Assembly: GCA_019637195.1 (NCBI GenBank)
Contig: JAHBWA010000071.1
Coordinates: 1-43,467, forward strand
Source of the DNA: Labilithrix sp.
GTDB taxonomy: Bacteria; Myxococcota_A; Polyangia; Polyangiales; Polyangiaceae
Direction: 5' to 3'
DNA length: 43,467 bases
Position 1 is the first letter of the stretch. Every line of letters begins with the position of its first letter. Below, in pieces: positions 33,601-41,274 of the stretch. The position numbers and the translations under genes were made by a program. The notes beneath the pieces were generated by a model. That model saw nothing but the letters and a program-made list of their open reading frames with translations, ran no database searches and had not been told where the DNA came from.

Positions 33601-34729
33601 CGAGGCCGGTCAGTTCGACGCCGCGACGCGCGACTACGCCCGCGCGATCGAGCTCGGCGACCTCACCGCGCGCGACACGGGCGACGTCCTCCGCTGGTTC
33701 GCCGGGCTCGCGAAGGCGGTGAGGTTCGCGGGCGCGCTCCCCGAGGCGATGGAGCTCTGCGAGAGCGTCATCGCGCGCATCGACGCGACGTCGGAGGCGC
33801 TCACCGAGGAAGGCGACGAGCGGCGTGTCCGCGTGCGCATCGACGCGGGGCGCATCCTCGGCGCGCTCCACCTGCTCGACGCGGCGCGGGCGCAGCTCTC
33901 GTCGGCCGAGGCGATCGCGCGGAGCCGCCCCGAGCTCGTGAAGACGGCGCTCGTCGCCTCCGCGGAGCTCGCGGGCCGGCAGGGAGACTTCAAGCGATCG
34001 CACGCCCTCCTCGAGCGCATGCAGTCGATCGTCACGAGCGCGGCGGACTCGCCCGAGCGCAAGGCCGAGGAGCACAAGGTCCTCGTGAGCCTCGTGCAGG
34101 CGAGCGCCGCGATGGGGGACCACGCGGTCGCCATGCGCCACTTCGAGCGCGCGTGCGCGATCGTCCCGGACGATCCGGTCGCGATCTGCGAGCGCCACAA
34201 GCTCCGCGCGTTGATCGACTACTTCGCGCGCGATTTTCGCGCGGCCGCGCTCGACACCGAGAAGGCGATCGACGCCTCGCGCGAGCTGGGGTTGCAGTAC
34301 GAGCTCGCGATAAACCTGCACAACCTCGGCGACGTCCTCGTCGTCCTCGAGGACTACCCGCGCGCCTACGGCGCGCTCAAGCAGTCGGTCGCGCTCTGTG
34401 ACGAGCTCGGCTACGATCGCTTGGCCAGCCACAACCGGATGTTCCTCGCGTTCCTCGACGCGCACGCGGGCGACGCCGAGGCCGAGAAGGTGCTGGTCCA
34501 GGGGATCCGCTACGCCGAGGCGAACGACTTCACCTGGGACGTCCTCGGCGGGCGCCACCTCCTCGCGCAGCTGCACCGGCAGCGCGGCGACGAGGACGCG
34601 GCGAGGCTCGAGTACCAGCGGCTCCGCGCCCTCGCGCGCGCGGCGGGGAACCGGCTCGTCGCCGACGACTGCCTCACGGCGCTCCGCGCGATGGGCGCCC
34701 CGGTCTCGCAGCCGCCGCCGGAAAGCTGA
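30608..34729 (+). CDS. Ser/Thr kinase fused to pseudo-cyclase, AAA-type ATPase and TPR regions
   Basis: A 1373-residue cytoplasmic signalling protein. Residues 5-285 are a kinase domain: GQGGMAEVFKA, Lys40, Glu59, VHLDVSPQN (HLD instead of HRD; Asp156, Asn161) and DFG (174-176). Residues about 380-525 resemble a class III adenylate-cyclase homology domain (RREVTALAIEL, YGGRVVSRELEHITALFG, AGLHVGRIHV) that has lost the metal-binding aspartates, so it is probably regulatory. From about 545 comes an ATPase of the AAA/NACHT type with the P-loop GDHGVGKS (about 587-594), and then helical repeats of the TPR type to the end. This kinase-ATPase-TPR layout is typical of myxobacteria. A response regulator gene converges with it, 4 bp apart. 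Confidence 0.88.
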   Translation: MNTTFGRYRLLERLGQGGMAEVFKAKSYGVEGFEKVVVIKRILPELAQSDEFVEMFIHEAKLAVRLSHANIVQVFDLGIAPGSVTGGMPTPDAYYMAMEYVNGLDLATLLARCRRAQVEVPVEMAVYVAAEVAKGLDHAHRRRDEQSQPLNIVHLDVSPQNILISLEGEVKVTDFGIAKARGALEPSGMEDTRNHRLQGKFGYMSPEHAAGEAVDARSDLFSLGAVLYEMLAGVNPFTAPTSFETLRRVQACECPPVELLRPDVPPELVALLKGAMALQMDARFADAGRMYEALLAFLYSRGAPKPRGDGTSGRRFSAHDLADFLAGFRMPDETGPYVVLDAEGAPSQERTPVEVPAARREYPSITKVEVGVPVVDVGRAAELGERREVTALAIELPAPRGTSVPPPGEGSSLGERAADAITRYGGRVVSRELEHITALFGVAEPDGRDTEVATRCALVVLRSLAGARQPSAGLHVGRIHVTSDGEPTNDERLASLVATARDLARVREGMCAISAAAMRQVRNLFVFDTLAESRPGVSATTTLLVKEVRASSEAFGRFVGRRDELRVVGEMLASATRRTASVLTVRGDHGVGKSRLLYEVERRLQKGGYNVGWYLATCLPRGTDLPLSGIGCMLQTLCGVAEGDSELRIRQVEPRLRALGLQDDEVFAVLAALGASSWAEDPAGPADRPGEPRPSRPAVSGNAKGLLANAFTRMVQRLCEDRPHALAWDAAHSIDADSFALLEGVLARIPSSRFLVVFSARAGFSHPLERLGVHTALDLTDLKPEEVERLVGLRLDVTRVPNELLRFVRERAGGHPQMIEEVLKALVEARAVTVADGAIVSMKLVGQELSLPKTLRGLVASRIARLESRDRAILQSAAVLGDPINASILGQMTDSPMVTLEKSLAALKERGFLVQTGPIELRFHSPIVREVVVDALTAEAAREMHAAAGLALENALGAQGKSPAHPAEHAGRIATHLYASGERDSAGLWFSRSAERRLEAGQFDAATRDYARAIELGDLTARDTGDVLRWFAGLAKAVRFAGALPEAMELCESVIARIDATSEALTEEGDERRVRVRIDAGRILGALHLLDAARAQLSSAEAIARSRPELVKTALVASAELAGRQGDFKRSHALLERMQSIVTSAADSPERKAEEHKVLVSLVQASAAMGDHAVAMRHFERACAIVPDDPVAICERHKLRALIDYFARDFRAAALDTEKAIDASRELGLQYELAINLHNLGDVLVVLEDYPRAYGALKQSVALCDELGYDRLASHNRMFLAFLDAHAGDAEAEKVLVQGIRYAEANDFTWDVLGGRHLLAQLHRQRGDEDAARLEYQRLRALARAAGNRLVADDCLTALRAMGAPVSQPPPES

Positions 34730-34733
34730 CCGG

Positions 34734-35324
34734 TCAGACCTGCTGGCTCAGCAGGTCGATCGCGAGGCTGGAGAGGTTCGCGTAGTCCGCCTTGTCGAGC
34801 AGGTTTCGCACGTGCGTCTTGAACGTGTTGACCGACATGCCCGCCTGCTCGACGTACTCCTCGCGCGCGCGGCCGCGGAGGACGACCTCGACGATCTCGG
34901 TCTCCCTCGGTGAGAGACCCCAGCGGTGTCGCGCGCGCTCGCGCGCGGCGTAGATCCGGTCGCCGGTCGTGCGCGTGAGGACGTCCGAGAGGAACGGCGC
35001 GAGCTCCTCGGTACCGCACGGCTTGCACACGAAGCGTGCGTCGAGGATCGCGGCTCGGTTCACCGCCGCGCGGTCGAGCTCGCCGGAGAGCACGACGGCG
35101 GGCGTGTGCGCGTACGAGCGCCGCGCCGTCGCGAGCACGTCGAGGCCCGAGCCGTCGCCGAGCTTGACGTCGATCACGAAGCCGTCCCACTCGATCCCGC
35201 TCGCGATGTACCGCGAGGCGTCGCTCGCCGAGCCGGCCGTCCGGCACTCCCCGTAGCGCCCGAGCACACACGCGAGCGCGCGCCTGACGAGCTCGTTGTC
35301 GTCAACGATCAGAAACCACCCCAT
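34734..35324 (-). CDS. Response regulator (REC plus LuxR-type HTH)
   Basis: A 196-residue DNA-binding response regulator. The receiver domain has the acidic pair in IVDDNE, the phospho-acceptor Asp52 (VIDVKLGDGSG), Ser80 and Lys101 (CKPCG). The C-terminal LuxR/NarL-type helix-turn-helix is LSPRETEIVEVVL to MSVNTFKTHVRNLL. The targets are unknown, and no histidine kinase is adjacent; the GAF-HisKA protein 12 kb away lacks an ATPase. It converges with the large kinase gene. A TGG-TAACTT box lies exactly 6 nt before the ATG. Confidence 0.9.
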   Translation of the reverse strand: MGWFLIVDDNELVRRALACVLGRYGECRTAGSASDASRYIASGIEWDGFVIDVKLGDGSGLDVLATARRSYAHTPAVVLSGELDRAAVNRAAILDARFVCKPCGTEELAPFLSDVLTRTTGDRIYAARERARHRWGLSPRETEIVEVVLRGRAREEYVEQAGMSVNTFKTHVRNLLDKADYANLSSLAIDLLSQQV

Positions 35325-35330
35325 TCGATC

Positions 35331-35336
35331 AAGTTA
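35331..35336 (-). promoter_or_regulatory. Extended -10 box 6 nt before the response regulator
   Basis: Minus-strand TGG-TAACTT, then 6 nt, then ATG 35324. It is among the cleanest of the leaderless layouts in the window. Confidence 0.55.
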
Positions 35337-35468
35337 CCACTGCGGCGACCAGTCACGTGTTCGGAGACGTGGCGCCCCGAGCTTTCCGTGCCGCGGCCGC
35401 GCGGGCGGCGTGACCATCGCGAATTCCGAAACGATTTCGAGGGTGGGCGCAGGTGGGGGCGTCCGTGC

Positions 35469-35474
35469 TAGGAA
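35469..35474 (+). promoter_or_regulatory. Extended -10 or ribosome site before the SNF2 gene
   Basis: TGC-TAGGAA, 7 nt from ATG 35482. It can be read either as an imperfect -10 (last base A) or, as AGGAAG, as a Shine-Dalgarno site. The two readings exclude each other in function. Confidence 0.35.
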
Positions 35475-35481
35475 GCGCCTC

Positions 35482-38436
35482 ATGCTCGACGCCGTGCGCA
35501 AGGCCTGCCTCCCGGCGATCTGGTCGCAGGGGGTGAAGCTCGCGCGCGAGGGCGCGGTCTCCCGCGCCTTCGAGGCGAAGGGCGAGATGACGTTCCGCGT
35601 CCGCGCCGCCAGCCACCCGGTGCCCCCGACGGTCACGCTCTACCTCGAGGACGAGGAGTGGGCGTGCGACTGCGGAGGCAAGGTCGATCCGTGCGCGCAC
35701 GTCGCGGCCTCGGCCATCGCGATGACGCAGGCGCCTTCGAGCGGCGCGCCGCTCGAGTCCGCGAGCGCGCCGGCGCCGTCGGCCCACGTCGGCTACCGCC
35801 TCGGGACGCGCGACGGGCGTCTGACGCTCACCCGCGTGATCGTCCGCGGGGAGGGACGCGAGGAGCCGCTCAAGGGATCGGTCGTGGCCGACGCCGTACG
35901 CATCAAGATGCCCGAGCTCGCTCCCACGCACGACGACGTGCGCATCGACCGCGTCGTGGCGTCCACCTCGCGCGACGTGCTGCCGCTCGAGCGGATGAGC
36001 GATCTGCTCGACGCGCTCTCGGGGTGCGCCGACGTCACGCTCGACGGCGCGCCCGTCAAGACGTCGTCCGAGCGGGTGAAGCCGCGCGCCGTCGTCGAAG
36101 ACGCGCCGAGCGGCGCGTTCGTCCTCCGCGTCGAGGCCGATCCCGCCGTCACGTCGGTCGCCGGGCTCGGCGTCGCGATGGTGGGCGGAGTCCTCCGGCC
36201 CCTCGGAGAGACCGCGACGACGGGCGAGCGCCTCGAGCGGCTGCCCCTCGTGCGCACGTTCGCGAGGAACGAGGAGACCGAGCTCGTCACGCGGGTCCTG
36301 CCCGAGCTCGAGAAGAAGATCGAGGTCACCGTCCGCGCCAGGCGCCTGGCGAAGAAGTCGGTGCACGCCCGTCCACGCCTGCAGATGGACCTCTCCCACC
36401 AAGGCCACACGCTGAGCGTGCTGCCGCTCCTCGTCTACGGCGATCCGCCGATCGCGCGCGTCGACGGCGACGCGGTGATCTCGCTCGGCGGCGGCGTGCC
36501 CGTGCGCAAGCTCGATCAGGAGCGGGCGCTGCTCCAGCGGCTCCGCGCCGAGCTCGACCTCGTGGTCGGCCGGCGCGTGCACTTCGACGGCGCGGACGCG
36601 ACGCGCTTCGCGGCGCGGCTCCGGGCGTTCCAGGACCTCGTCGGAGAGCACGAGCACGCCGCGGTCTTCGAGGGGCATCCGCTCGCGCCGCGGATCGTCG
36701 TCGACGAAGAGGGGCGCTTCGACGTCGTCTTCGAGCACGCGGACGACGGCGGCGCGGCCGGCGAGACGGCGGCGGCGGGCGGCGAGAAGAGGGCCGCCGA
36801 GCCGTCGCTCGTGCTCCGCGCGTGGCGCGACGGGCTCGACATCGTCCCGCTCGACGGAGGCGGGTGGGCGCCGCTGCCGGCGGGCTGGCTCGCGAAGCAC
36901 GGCGCGCGCGTCGCCGATCTGCTCGCGGCGCGCGATCCCGACACGAAGAAGCTGCCGCGCGCGTCGCTGGTCGATCTCGCCGCGCTCGCGGACGCGCTCG
37001 ACGTCCCGCGGCCCGTCGTAGTCGACAAGCTCGCGCCGTTGATCGACGGCTTCGACGGGATCCCGCGGGCGCCCTTGCCGCCGGATCTCCGCGCGACGTT
37101 GCGCGATTACCAGACGCGCGGCGTCGACTGGCTCGCGTTCCTCCGCGGCGCGGGCCTCGGCGGCGTGCTCGCCGACGACATGGGCCTCGGCAAGACGCTG
37201 CAGACCATCTGCGCGTTGCCCGCCGGGCCTGCGCGCACGCTCGTCGTCTGCCCGAAGAGCGTGGTCTACAACTGGCACGAGGAGCTCGCGCGCTTCCGCC
37301 CCGGTCTCTCGGTCGCCGTCTATCACGGGCCGAAGCGCGCGCTCGACCCGCGCGCCGCGGTCACGCTGACGACCTACGCCGTCCTCCGCCTCGACGCCGA
37401 CAAGCTCGCGGCCGAGGCGTGGGACACCGTGGTCCTCGACGAGGCGCAGGCGATCAAGAACGAGTCGAGCCAGACCGCGCGCGCGGCCTTCGATCTGCGC
37501 GCGCCGTTCCGCCTCGCGCTCAGCGGCACGCCCGTCGAGAACCGCCTCGAGGAGCTCTGGAGCGTGATGCACTTCGCGAACCCCGGGCTCCTCGGCGGGC
37601 GGACCAGCTTCTCGGATCGCTACTCGTCGCCGATCGCCGCAGGTGACCGCGGCGCGGCCGAGCGACTCCGCGCGAAGATCCGGCCGGTGGTGCTCCGCCG
37701 GATGAAGCGCGACGTCTTGCCGGAGCTGCCGCCGCGGACCGACTCGGTCCTCCACGTCGAGCTCGAGGAGACCGAGCGCGTCGTCTACGACGCGGTGCGC
37801 GCCGCCGCGCAGAAGGAGCTGGCGAGCAAGCTGGCGGAGGGCGCGGGCGTCCTCGCGGCGCTCGAGGCGCTGCTCCGACTCAGGCAGGCGGCGTGCCATC
37901 CGGCGCTCGTGCCGGGGCAGAAGGCGGACGGCTCGTCGAAGATCGAGCGGCTCCTCGGGGCGCTCGAGGAGGCCGCGGCCGACGGGCACAAGGCGCTCGT
38001 CTTCTCTCAGTGGACGAGCCTGCTCGATCTCGTCGAGCCCCACCTCGAGGCCGCCGGCGTGCGCTTCACGCGGCTCGACGGCTCGACCAAGGACCGCGGC
38101 GCGGTCGTGAGCGCGTTCCAGGACCCAGGCGGTCCGCCGGTCCTGCTCGCGTCGCTGAAGGCGGGCGGCACGGGCCTGAACCTGACGGCCGCCGACCACG
38201 TCTTCCTCCTCGATCCGTGGTGGAATCCGGCCGCGGAGGACCAGGCCGCGGATCGCGCGCACCGCTTCGGCCAGGAGCGGCCGGTGATCGTCTACCGCAT
38301 GGTCGCGCGCGACACCGTCGAGGAGCGGATCCTCGCGCTGCAGGAGAAGAAGCGCGCGCTCGCGGACGTCGCGCTCGGAGACGCCGGCGGGGCGGCCGCG
38401 ATCACGCGCGAGGAGCTCCTCGCGCTGCTCGATTGA
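35482..38436 (+). CDS. SWIM zinc-finger SNF2-family helicase/ATPase
   Basis: A 984-residue protein. The N-terminus has a SWIM zinc finger (CDCGGKVDPCAH, about 58-73), a DNA- or protein-binding module. The middle region is unclassified. The SNF2 motor lies in the last about 460 residues, with Walker A ADDMGLGKT (about 561-569), the DEAQ box LDEAQAIKN, SGTPVENRLEELWS, and the C-lobe motifs FSQWTSLLD, LASLKAGGTGLNL and DQAADRAHRFGQ. It should translocate on DNA using ATP, in repair or transcription control. The SWIM-SNF2 arrangement is well known in bacteria. ATG 35482 is the start; the ATG at 35296 would add a non-protein-like extension. Confidence 0.93.
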   Translation: MLDAVRKACLPAIWSQGVKLAREGAVSRAFEAKGEMTFRVRAASHPVPPTVTLYLEDEEWACDCGGKVDPCAHVAASAIAMTQAPSSGAPLESASAPAPSAHVGYRLGTRDGRLTLTRVIVRGEGREEPLKGSVVADAVRIKMPELAPTHDDVRIDRVVASTSRDVLPLERMSDLLDALSGCADVTLDGAPVKTSSERVKPRAVVEDAPSGAFVLRVEADPAVTSVAGLGVAMVGGVLRPLGETATTGERLERLPLVRTFARNEETELVTRVLPELEKKIEVTVRARRLAKKSVHARPRLQMDLSHQGHTLSVLPLLVYGDPPIARVDGDAVISLGGGVPVRKLDQERALLQRLRAELDLVVGRRVHFDGADATRFAARLRAFQDLVGEHEHAAVFEGHPLAPRIVVDEEGRFDVVFEHADDGGAAGETAAAGGEKRAAEPSLVLRAWRDGLDIVPLDGGGWAPLPAGWLAKHGARVADLLAARDPDTKKLPRASLVDLAALADALDVPRPVVVDKLAPLIDGFDGIPRAPLPPDLRATLRDYQTRGVDWLAFLRGAGLGGVLADDMGLGKTLQTICALPAGPARTLVVCPKSVVYNWHEELARFRPGLSVAVYHGPKRALDPRAAVTLTTYAVLRLDADKLAAEAWDTVVLDEAQAIKNESSQTARAAFDLRAPFRLALSGTPVENRLEELWSVMHFANPGLLGGRTSFSDRYSSPIAAGDRGAAERLRAKIRPVVLRRMKRDVLPELPPRTDSVLHVELEETERVVYDAVRAAAQKELASKLAEGAGVLAALEALLRLRQAACHPALVPGQKADGSSKIERLLGALEEAAADGHKALVFSQWTSLLDLVEPHLEAAGVRFTRLDGSTKDRGAVVSAFQDPGGPPVLLASLKAGGTGLNLTAADHVFLLDPWWNPAAEDQAADRAHRFGQERPVIVYRMVARDTVEERILALQEKKRALADVALGDAGGAAAITREELLALLD

Positions 38437-38598
38437 CGCGCCCGCCCGCGGGCCGTCCGGGCGCTCGGCGGCTGCGACCGCCGGAGACGTCGCGGCCGCC
38501 GCTGTAATCGGCGCGTGACGCCCCGTGGCGTCGTGCAACGCGTGTGAGCGGGTCCCACTCCTTTCGCGGCGCGCGGAAGCGCGCGCACGTCGGGCGCG

Positions 38599-38604
38599 TA
38601 TACT
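38599..38604 (+). promoter_or_regulatory. -10 box 6 nt before the VWA-like lipoprotein
   Basis: TATACT, then 6 nt, then GTG 38611. It is near-perfect as a -10 and without a visible -35. Confidence 0.55.
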
Positions 38605-38610
38605 GAGACC

Positions 38611-39987
38611 GTGGCTCGCTCGCTGGCCCTCACGTTCGCCGCGCTCGTCTCGGCGCTGACGATCGGCGGCTGCGAGCGGCCGTACCTCGCCAAGGACGGC
38701 ACGTTCTACTTCCCCGAGCCGGGCGCGCGCGGCGCCTCGGTGATGACGGCGAACGGGCTCGAGTTCCACGATCGCGACGACGTCCCCTCGCGCGTCGTCG
38801 CGCGCGATCCCGACGAGCCGTGGCGCGCGCCGATCGGGTTCATCCTCCCGCGCGACGGCAGGTTCACCGAGACGAGCCGCCCGCACGTGCTGGCGACCTC
38901 CGGGCTCGCGATCGTCCTCAGGCCGAGCGACACGCGGGTACCGTCGTGGGGCGGCGAGGTCCTGATGCGCGTCGACGTGATCGCGCCGGCCGCGGAGGGC
39001 ACGGCGCGCTGGGGCGAGAACGTCGCGCTCGTGATCGACGGTCAGGGGCCCGACACCGCCGCCCTCGTCGACGTCGCGCTCGATCAGCTGGCCGGACGCG
39101 ATCGCGTGGCGCTCGTCGACGTCCGCGGCGCGCGCACCGTCGTGCCGTCGATGCCGGCCTCGCATCGCTCGATGATCGGCGCCGCGATGCGGACCCATTT
39201 TCGCGCGCGGGCGGGCGCCCCCAAGCGCGACGTCCCCGCCGCGCTCGCGGCCGCGAGCAAGGCGGTCGCGACCGCGAAGGTCACGCAGCGCGTGCTCCTG
39301 CTCACCGATCGCGCGCTCGCCCCGGAGGAGATCGCCGAGGTGGCGCGCCTGGCGCAGCGAGGCATCCAGATCGCGACCGTGTCGACCATCGGCCAGGGCG
39401 AGGAGGACCGCGCCGAGCGCGCCGACGCCGTGCGCGCGGCGATCCCCGCCGCGGGGGTGACGACCTTTCGGAGCGTCCGGCTCACGTTCCAGGGGACGCC
39501 GGCGCCGTCGCACGTCCTCGAGGCGTCGGGCGGAGAGACGCGCTGGCGGCTGGACGCCGGCGACCTCCTGCTCGGCAACGTCCGCGCGGGCGAGGCGCGC
39601 ACCGAGATGCTCCGCGTCAGCGTGCCGGCGTGGGTGCCCGAGGAGGAGTTCACGTTCACCGTCACCGCGCACGTCGACGATCTCGCCTGGGGCGGCCCTC
39701 GCGAGTTCACCGCCGAGGTGCCGTGCGTCTACGACGACGACATCGAGCGCATCGCCAAGTCGCGCCACGGCGACGTGATCGCCTACGCGTCGGCGATGGC
39801 GACGCTCCGCCGGCTCGACCGCGCCTTCGTCGGCGAGGACGTCTCGCGCGCGGGCGGCCTCCGGAAGATCGCCGAGCTGCACGCGCGCTCGATGCAGTTG
39901 CTCGCCCGCGACACGCGCGACTTCGCCACGCAGGAGCAGGCCGACATGCTCGTCGCGCTCTTGTCGGCGACGCAGCGTCCCCGCTGA
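38611..39987 (+). CDS. Lipoprotein with VWA-like region
   Basis: A 458-residue lipoprotein: signal with TIGGC (Cys21), then a domain with VALVIDGQGPDT, DRVALVDVRGA and RVLLLTDRALAPEEIAEVARL, in the order of a von Willebrand factor A fold. The usual DxSxS metal site is changed (DGQGP). A beta-sandwich part (WRLDAGDLLLGNVRAGEAR to EFTAEVPC) and a C-terminal helical part follow, the arrangement of VWA proteins with a C-terminal C-clip. The role may be surface adhesion or envelope assembly. Its 3' end, including the stop codon, is repeated in tandem downstream. The GTG start is 6 nt after TATACT. Confidence 0.75.
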   Translation: MARSLALTFAALVSALTIGGCERPYLAKDGTFYFPEPGARGASVMTANGLEFHDRDDVPSRVVARDPDEPWRAPIGFILPRDGRFTETSRPHVLATSGLAIVLRPSDTRVPSWGGEVLMRVDVIAPAAEGTARWGENVALVIDGQGPDTAALVDVALDQLAGRDRVALVDVRGARTVVPSMPASHRSMIGAAMRTHFRARAGAPKRDVPAALAAASKAVATAKVTQRVLLLTDRALAPEEIAEVARLAQRGIQIATVSTIGQGEEDRAERADAVRAAIPAAGVTTFRSVRLTFQGTPAPSHVLEASGGETRWRLDAGDLLLGNVRAGEARTEMLRVSVPAWVPEEEFTFTVTAHVDDLAWGGPREFTAEVPCVYDDDIERIAKSRHGDVIAYASAMATLRRLDRAFVGEDVSRAGGLRKIAELHARSMQLLARDTRDFATQEQADMLVALLSATQRPR

Positions 39988-40072
39988 CGCGCGCGCTCCT
40001 GTCGGCGACGAAACTTCCCCGCTGACGCGCCGCGCTCCTGTCGGCGACGCAGCGTCCCCGCTGACGCGCGTC
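39957..40072 (+). repeat. 38/39-bp tandem repeat spanning the VWA-like gene stop codon
   Basis: Three units: TGTCGGCGACG occurs at 39962, 40000 and 40039. Unit 1 contains the real stop (TGA 39985-39987); units 2 and 3 have the same context with TGA at 40023-40025 and 40062-40064. Each copy encodes LLSATQRPR or LLSATKLPR before its stop, so the coding end was duplicated. Confidence 0.9.
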
Positions 40073-40105
40073 GCGCGCCGTCGCGTGAACGCGGTGAGCC
40101 GGCCC

Positions 40106-41065
40106 TCAGCCCTCGAGGTCGACCGCGAGGCCGTATTGCCAGCCGTCGCTCTGCTTGCGCGAGTGGACGACGCGGGCGTTGAACGGGACCTGCCAGCCGT
40201 CGCCCACCGTGCCGCTGACCGCCTCGCCTTGCTCGAGGAGCTGCTTCGTCCGGTCCGCCTCCTCGGGCGACCAGAGGAGCATGCCGATCTCGCTGTAGTT
40301 CAGGGTCTCGAGCTTGAGGTCGCCGTGGCGCTCGTGATGGATCGTGACGGGCACGGAGCCGAGGAAGCGGACGGCCGCGCGGCGGGAGGCCTTGTCGCGG
40401 AGGAACGCCGGGCGGAGGCCGGTCTTGCGCGGGACGCTGTAGATGCGGTGGCTCGGCAGCTCGATGGCGGTGAGGAAGCCGCCGTAGGCGCACGCGGTGT
40501 CGACGTTGATGCGTGAGGCGCTGACCTCGACCGCGTTCACGGGGGTGTGGCCGTGGACGATCCGCTTCTCCCAGCGCCGCGTGCTGCTGATGAACGCGCG
40601 GCGGATCCAGAGCAGCTCGTCGCGGTCGCGTACGGGATCGAGCTCCTTGAGGGCGATGTCGGGCACGCCCGCGTGGACGAAGAAGTGCTCGTCGGTCTCG
40701 TGCCAGAGCTTCAGCTCGTCGAGGAACTTCACGTGCGAGCTCGGGATGACCCACTCGCCGTGGTCGTCGGCGAAATCGGCGAGGGTGCTCGAGCCGCCGT
40801 TGAGGATGAAGCGCGCCACGCGCTGCGGGTTCGAGCCGTCGAGGAACTCGCGGAGCATCTCCTCGTGGTTGCCCGAGAGCGTCACGATGGGGTGCTTCGC
40901 CTTCCACTCGATCAGCGTCTCGATCACGCGGCGCGAGTACGGGCCGCGATCGATGTAGTCGCCGAGCATCACGACGGTCGAGCCGTCCCCGAGCGGGAGC
41001 ATTCCGAGCAGCTCCTCCAGCTCGTCGGCGCACCCGTGGACGTCGCCGATCGCGAAAATCGCCAT
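40106..41065 (-). CDS. PPP-family phosphatase fused to a PilZ domain
   Basis: A 319-residue protein. Residues 1-215 are a calcineurin/PPP-type metallophosphatase with all motifs: GDVHG (7-11), GDYIDRG (35-41), GNHE (65-68), HAG (131-133) and VHGHTP (170-175). It may be a protein phosphatase or an ApaH-like dinucleotide hydrolase. Residues 222-319 match a PilZ domain, with R-x3-R (Arg229, Arg233) and N-x-S-x-x-G (Asn256, Ser258, Gly261) 22 residues apart, the c-di-GMP binding signature. This predicts a phosphatase controlled by c-di-GMP. The ATG is 7 nt after TAGTCT. Confidence 0.85.
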   Translation of the reverse strand: MAIFAIGDVHGCADELEELLGMLPLGDGSTVVMLGDYIDRGPYSRRVIETLIEWKAKHPIVTLSGNHEEMLREFLDGSNPQRVARFILNGGSSTLADFADDHGEWVIPSSHVKFLDELKLWHETDEHFFVHAGVPDIALKELDPVRDRDELLWIRRAFISSTRRWEKRIVHGHTPVNAVEVSASRINVDTACAYGGFLTAIELPSHRIYSVPRKTGLRPAFLRDKASRRAAVRFLGSVPVTIHHERHGDLKLETLNYSEIGMLLWSPEEADRTKQLLEQGEAVSGTVGDGWQVPFNARVVHSRKQSDGWQYGLAVDLEG

Positions 41066-41072
41066 TGGACGA

Positions 41073-41078
41073 AGACTA
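41073..41078 (-). promoter_or_regulatory. -10 box 7 nt before the phosphatase-PilZ gene
   Basis: Minus-strand TAGTCT, 7 nt from ATG 41065. Confidence 0.45.
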
Positions 41079-41191
41079 GCGGAACTCGGAGCCTATTTTC
41101 GCCCCGTATCTCGCGGCCCAGGGGGCGATCCGTGTGGCGATGTCGGACGCCCCGCGCGGGCAGCCATGGGCGGCGGAGCGCCTCGCGCGGG

Positions 41192-41274
41192 GAGAGCCGT
41201 CAGCCGGGGAGAGCCGTCAGCCGGGGGAGAGCCGTCAGCCGGGGGAGAGCCGTAGGCCGGGAGAGCCGTCAGCC
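41192..41274. repeat. 16-18-bp tandem repeat spanning the phosphoesterase stop codon
   Basis: Five units begin with GAGAGCC at 41192, 41209, 41227, 41245 and 41261. The fifth contains the true minus-strand stop (41269-41271). Units 1-3 keep TCAGCC, so they carry the same TGA; unit 4 has TAGGCC. It is the fourth stop-codon array. Confidence 0.9.

Noticed and set aside
35353..39882. A 1509-codon open frame on the minus strand
   Set aside because: It is antisense to the SWIM-SNF2 and VWA-like genes, which have clear motifs. Its translation is Arg/Ala/Glu/Asp-rich with no domain.
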